From CAWGCE01 sp964480915 (GTDB lineage: Bacteria > Planctomycetota > Planctomycetia > Pirellulales > Pirellulaceae): a stretch of 9,499 nt of DNA. The position numbers were made by a program, and so were the translations under genes. The notes under the pieces are model-generated. The model did no database searches. It saw only the letters and a program-made list of their open reading frames with translations, and was not told the DNA's origin. How positions within the stretch are numbered: position 1 is the stretch's first letter; each line of letters begins with the position of its first letter. The stretch covers positions 1-9,499 of the forward strand of contig CAYZRS010000112.1 in NCBI GenBank assembly GCA_964480915.1, written 5' to 3'. Positions 7,704 to 9,499 of this stretch are shown one piece after another.

Positions 7704-8333
7704 ATGGAGGAAATGAATGTGACATCCGTCACTCCCAAAGACGACTGGGTCGAGCGACTGAAAAGCGAAGACGACGAAATTCGCGACGCTGCATTGGCAG
7801 ACTTGCGAGACCTTTTGGTTCGGGGTCTTTCGCGGTCCTTGAATGGCCATTACGGAAATCGGAAATTTAATCCGGAAGACATCGCCCAAGATGCTTTGCT
7901 GAAAATACTGAACGCGCTCGACACCTTTGAAGGTCGCAGCCGGTTTACGACGTGGGCGATGACCATTGCGACTCGCCTTGGTATCAGCGAACTTCGCCGC
8001 CGGCATTGTCGAGACATATCGCTTGAAGGCATTGCTGCCGGAGACAGTTTGCGAATCGACCTAAGCGACGAGCAAGAACCTGCCGGGCAGGAAATGGACC
8101 AGCAAGTCATTCTGAAGCAATTAAGCGGGCTCATCGACACAGAATTGAGCGAAAAACAACGCCTCGCGATTCGAGGACTGTTGGAAGGATTGCCGGTTGA
8201 AGAAATCGCCAATCGAAGCGGCAGCAACCGGAATGCCGTTTACAAACTCGTACACGACGCTCGAACTAAGCTAAGGGAAGGTTTCCTTCAGTCGGGAATC
8301 GCCGCAGACGACATCCAAGCGATTTTTGCCTGA
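7704..8333 (+). CDS. ECF-type RNA polymerase sigma-70 family sigma factor
   Basis: This is an alternative sigma factor that directs RNA polymerase to a regulon. From ATG 7704 it has 209 residues. Region 2 spans about 33-100, with NPEDIAQDALLKILNALDTF (about 56-75) and the -10-recognition/melting segment FTTWAMTIATRLGISELRRR (81-100). A linker of acidic and polar residues follows (about 105-135). Region 4 at about 145-195 has LSEKQRLAIRGLL and a helix-turn-helix (VEEIANRSGSNRNAVYKLVHDARTKL, split here as VEEIANRSGS at 165-174 and NRNAVYKLVH at 175-184). No region 1.1 or 3 is present, as in ECF sigmas. The start is uncertain: GTG 7677, ATG 7704, ATG 7713 and GTG 7719 are in frame, and GGAGG at 7706-7710 lies 8 nt before GTG 7719, which would give 204 residues. 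The zinc-finger protein starts 12 nt after the stop codon and is its likely regulator. Confidence 0.9.
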   Translation: MEEMNVTSVTPKDDWVERLKSEDDEIRDAALADLRDLLVRGLSRSLNGHYGNRKFNPEDIAQDALLKILNALDTFEGRSRFTTWAMTIATRLGISELRRRHCRDISLEGIAAGDSLRIDLSDEQEPAGQEMDQQVILKQLSGLIDTELSEKQRLAIRGLLEGLPVEEIANRSGSNRNAVYKLVHDARTKLREGFLQSGIAADDIQAIFA

Positions 8334-8337
8334 GGAG
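8332..8337 (+). promoter_or_regulatory. Ribosome binding site overlapping the sigma stop codon
   Basis: GAGGAG begins inside the sigma TGA stop and lies 8 nt before ATG 8346. Ribosomes finishing the sigma gene would be placed to reinitiate, which suggests translational coupling and a fixed sigma to anti-sigma ratio. Confidence 0.65.
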
Positions 8338-8345
8338 CATAACAC

Positions 8346-8588
8346 ATGGGTTTATCAACAGAACAAATTGCCAACTTGCTTGCGATGATTTCAAACGTCG
8401 AGCCAGACGAGTTGGATTGTGACAGCTGCCTTACTCAAGTTGCCGAATTTGCTGAATTGCATTTGGCTTCTCGTGACATTCCAGAAGCGATGCGGGCAGT
8501 TCAGGTCCACCTAGAACAGTGCGCCTGTTGCCAGGATGAACTCAACGCGCTTCTCAAAGGGCTGTCGGCCATTCACTCGCCAGAGTGA
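8346..8588 (+). CDS. Small zinc-finger (zf-HC2/ZAS-like) putative anti-sigma factor
   Basis: The 80-residue soluble protein probably binds the ECF sigma encoded 12 nt upstream. The zinc-binding anti-sigma signature is visible: His55-x3-Cys59-x2-Cys62 in VHLEQCACC, with an N-terminal ligand about 30 residues earlier in LDCDSC (Cys25, Cys28). A short helix (about 48-58) precedes the motif and another (QDELNALLKGL) follows it. There is no membrane helix or periplasmic sensor domain, unlike typical anti-sigmas with a zf-HC2 head, so any signal must be sensed in the cytoplasm. Five cysteines (25, 28, 59, 61, 62) in so small a protein suggest zinc binding with possible thiol redox sensitivity, as in RsrA-type proteins; this is inference. 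ATG 8346 has the GAGGAG site at 8332-8337. It could also be a sigma co-factor rather than an inhibitor. Confidence 0.8.
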   Translation: MGLSTEQIANLLAMISNVEPDELDCDSCLTQVAEFAELHLASRDIPEAMRAVQVHLEQCACCQDELNALLKGLSAIHSPE

Positions 8589-8679
8589 ATCGATTCGGAC
8601 GCCGCCGACCGGTGTATTCACCAGAAATCGCTGCCGTCAAATTCACCATACCGCTCTCGACGGCGGCGCTCCTCTCCTG

Positions 8680-8712
8680 CCTTCTCCCTCAGCCTTCTCC
8701 CTCAGCCTTCTC
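8680..8712. repeat. 13-bp tandem repeat, about 2.5 copies
   Basis: CCTTCTCCCTCAG occurs at 8680-8692 and 8693-8705, with a partial copy CCTTCTC at 8706-8712, inside a longer pyrimidine-rich stretch beginning near 8669. It lies in the 151-bp gap between the convergent zinc-finger and radC genes, 27 bp from the radC stop codon. It looks like slippage-generated sequence and has no obvious role. The strand asymmetry (nearly all C/T) is marked. Confidence 0.75.
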
Positions 8713-8739
8713 TTTTCGCTGATCGATTGACGACAGATG

Positions 8740-9456
8740 CTACCGATGCTGAGCCAGGCTCAACGAGCGGTCACCGGCCACAATGATATGGTCGAGGACA
8801 TCGATACCGAGAGTTTTGCCCGCATCTTCTAGCCGTTTGGTGACCGAGATGTCTTCTTGGCTGGGAGTCGGATCGCCGCTGGGATGGTTGTGGACCAAAA
8901 TGACCGAGGCGGCCGCGTCTTTGATGGCCGGTCGAAAGACTTCTCGTGGATGCACGAGGCTGGCGTCCAGCGTGCCCACCGAAATTTGATGAGTCGCGAT
9001 CACTTGGTTCTTTGTCCCAAGCGTGACGATGTGGAATTCTTCGTGCTTGTGATCGACCGCCAGACGATGAAATTTCTTCTGGCAGAATCGCTTCGCCTCT
9101 TCCGTGCTGAGCAGCCGTTTGGGAGCCGTGTCGGCATTGGCCGCTGCCACGCGGCGGCCCAATTCGATGCCAGCCATGATCTGGCAATATGCACTGGGAC
9201 CGATCGCTTTCGAGACCATTTTCAATTCACCCTGCCCCGCAGCACTAAGCTCATCCAACCGATGTGCGAACGCCGCAGCAATGCGCTCTCCGGCCTGCAT
9301 TGCCGATTCGCCAGACCGGCCCGAGCGAATCAAGATCGCGAGCAGTTCAGCAACGCGCAGGTTCGCTGCACCGTGCCTTAACAGTCGTTCGCGAGGACGA
9401 TCCGTAACCGGGCCGTCTTTGACTCGCATGGGGAGTGTGGTTGCCAAATCTTGCAT
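8740..9456 (-). CDS. radC: RadC family protein (JAB/MPN metalloprotease-like domain)
   Basis: The protein belongs to the RadC/UPF0758 family. It was historically linked to DNA repair, but its biochemical role is unsettled. From ATG 9456 it has 238 residues, close to the family norm. The N-terminal helical part includes RERLLRHGAANLRVAELLAILI (about 22-43, split by position only) and a helix-hairpin-helix-like stretch around 80-95. The C-terminal JAB/MPN domain has Glu139, then the metal-binding pattern HNHPSGDPTPSQED with His189, His191 and Asp202. The family's HPREVFRPAI lies at 169-178. The frame extends to TTG 9492, but that codon is part of a TTGACA promoter-like box, so ATG 9456 (or ATG 9429) is more likely. 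Neither ATG has a clear Shine-Dalgarno site. The gene is convergent with the sigma/zinc-finger pair and no repair genes are adjacent. It is complete and shows no missing metal ligand. Confidence 0.92.
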   Translation of the reverse strand: MQDLATTLPMRVKDGPVTDRPRERLLRHGAANLRVAELLAILIRSGRSGESAMQAGERIAAAFAHRLDELSAAGQGELKMVSKAIGPSAYCQIMAGIELGRRVAAANADTAPKRLLSTEEAKRFCQKKFHRLAVDHKHEEFHIVTLGTKNQVIATHQISVGTLDASLVHPREVFRPAIKDAAASVILVHNHPSGDPTPSQEDISVTKRLEDAGKTLGIDVLDHIIVAGDRSLSLAQHR

Positions 9457-9477
9457 AGTGACTTTTTGTACACTATG
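9454..9477. promoter_or_regulatory. Perfect inverted repeat over the radC start (candidate operator)
   Basis: Arms CATAGTG (9454-9460) and CACTATG (9471-9477) are exact reverse complements separated by 10 bases. The dyad covers the candidate -10 box and the likely start codon ATG 9456, a classic position for a repressor site. It could bind a dimeric regulator, possibly damage-responsive, but it does not match the E. coli or Bacillus LexA boxes. It could alternatively fold as a weak hairpin in RNA. The role is inferred from symmetry and position. Confidence 0.45.
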
Positions 9478-9492
9478 ATGAGATCGTGTCAA
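9465..9492 (-). promoter_or_regulatory. Candidate radC promoter
   Basis: On the minus strand TTGACA (9492-9487) is followed after 16 nt by TACAAA (9470-9465), a perfect -35 and a four-of-six -10 match. Transcription would begin about 7 nt later, at or just before ATG 9456. The mRNA would then be nearly leaderless from that ATG, or have a short leader for ATG 9429. The match is to the housekeeping sigma-70 consensus. Confidence 0.5.
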
Positions 9493-9499
9493 CTGAGGG

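Noticed and set aside
8600..8668. Inverted GC-rich octamers (CGCCGCCG / CGGCGGCG) after the zinc-finger gene as a terminator
   Set aside because: The arms are 53 nt apart and not followed by a T-run, so chance in GC-rich DNA is sufficient explanation.
8857..9478. Plus-strand frames opposite radC
   Set aside because: They are antisense shadows of radC, whose HxHx10D metal motif and family pattern are clear on the minus strand.

Overview
The window looks like a planctomycete-type chromosome, probably Pirellulales-like. This is an inference from the moderately GC-rich composition, the weak or absent Shine-Dalgarno sites before several genes, and the gene styles (a stand-alone ECF sigma with a tiny zinc-finger partner, and a MerA-like reductase beside a VTT membrane protein). 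No RNA gene, CRISPR array or complete mobile element is visible. The supported protein genes are all ordinary in length and intact.

Layout. Bases 1-556 are non-coding as far as can be seen, with a small cluster of palindromes near 114-135. Four plus-strand genes follow. The first is a MerA/lipoamide-dehydrogenase-like flavoprotein disulfide reductase (557-2077). The second is a TVP38/TMEM64 (VTT/DedA-type) membrane protein (2249-3031). The third is a thiamine-diphosphate enzyme of the acetolactate synthase family (3148-4788). The fourth is an NAD(P)-dependent aldehyde dehydrogenase (4829-6265). A small four-helix membrane protein is on the minus strand (6440-6829), convergent with the aldehyde dehydrogenase, with a strong hairpin terminator between them. 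Thioredoxin (7150-7473) diverges from it. Next come an ECF sigma factor (7704-8333) and an 80-residue zinc-finger anti-sigma-like protein (8346-8588), coupled by a Shine-Dalgarno site on the sigma stop codon. RadC (8740-9456) closes the window on the minus strand, with a promoter-like sequence and a perfect 7-bp inverted repeat at its start.

How the genes may work together. The reductase and VTT protein form a recurrent pair that is fused into one polypeptide in other bacteria, so they probably act together at the membrane. Which substrate they handle is not known, and the reductase lacks the C-terminal cysteine pair of true mercuric reductase. The acetolactate synthase homologue and the aldehyde dehydrogenase are 40 bp apart and probably share a transcript for 2-oxoacid or aldehyde metabolism. 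No regulatory IlvN/IlvH subunit is present. Thioredoxin, sigma and the cysteine-rich small protein could make a redox- or metal-sensing regulatory unit, but this rests only on adjacency and cysteine motifs. I did not find a clearly new multi-gene system. The best leads are the sigma/mini zinc-finger pair, the inverted repeat over the radC start, and the reductase-VTT pair.
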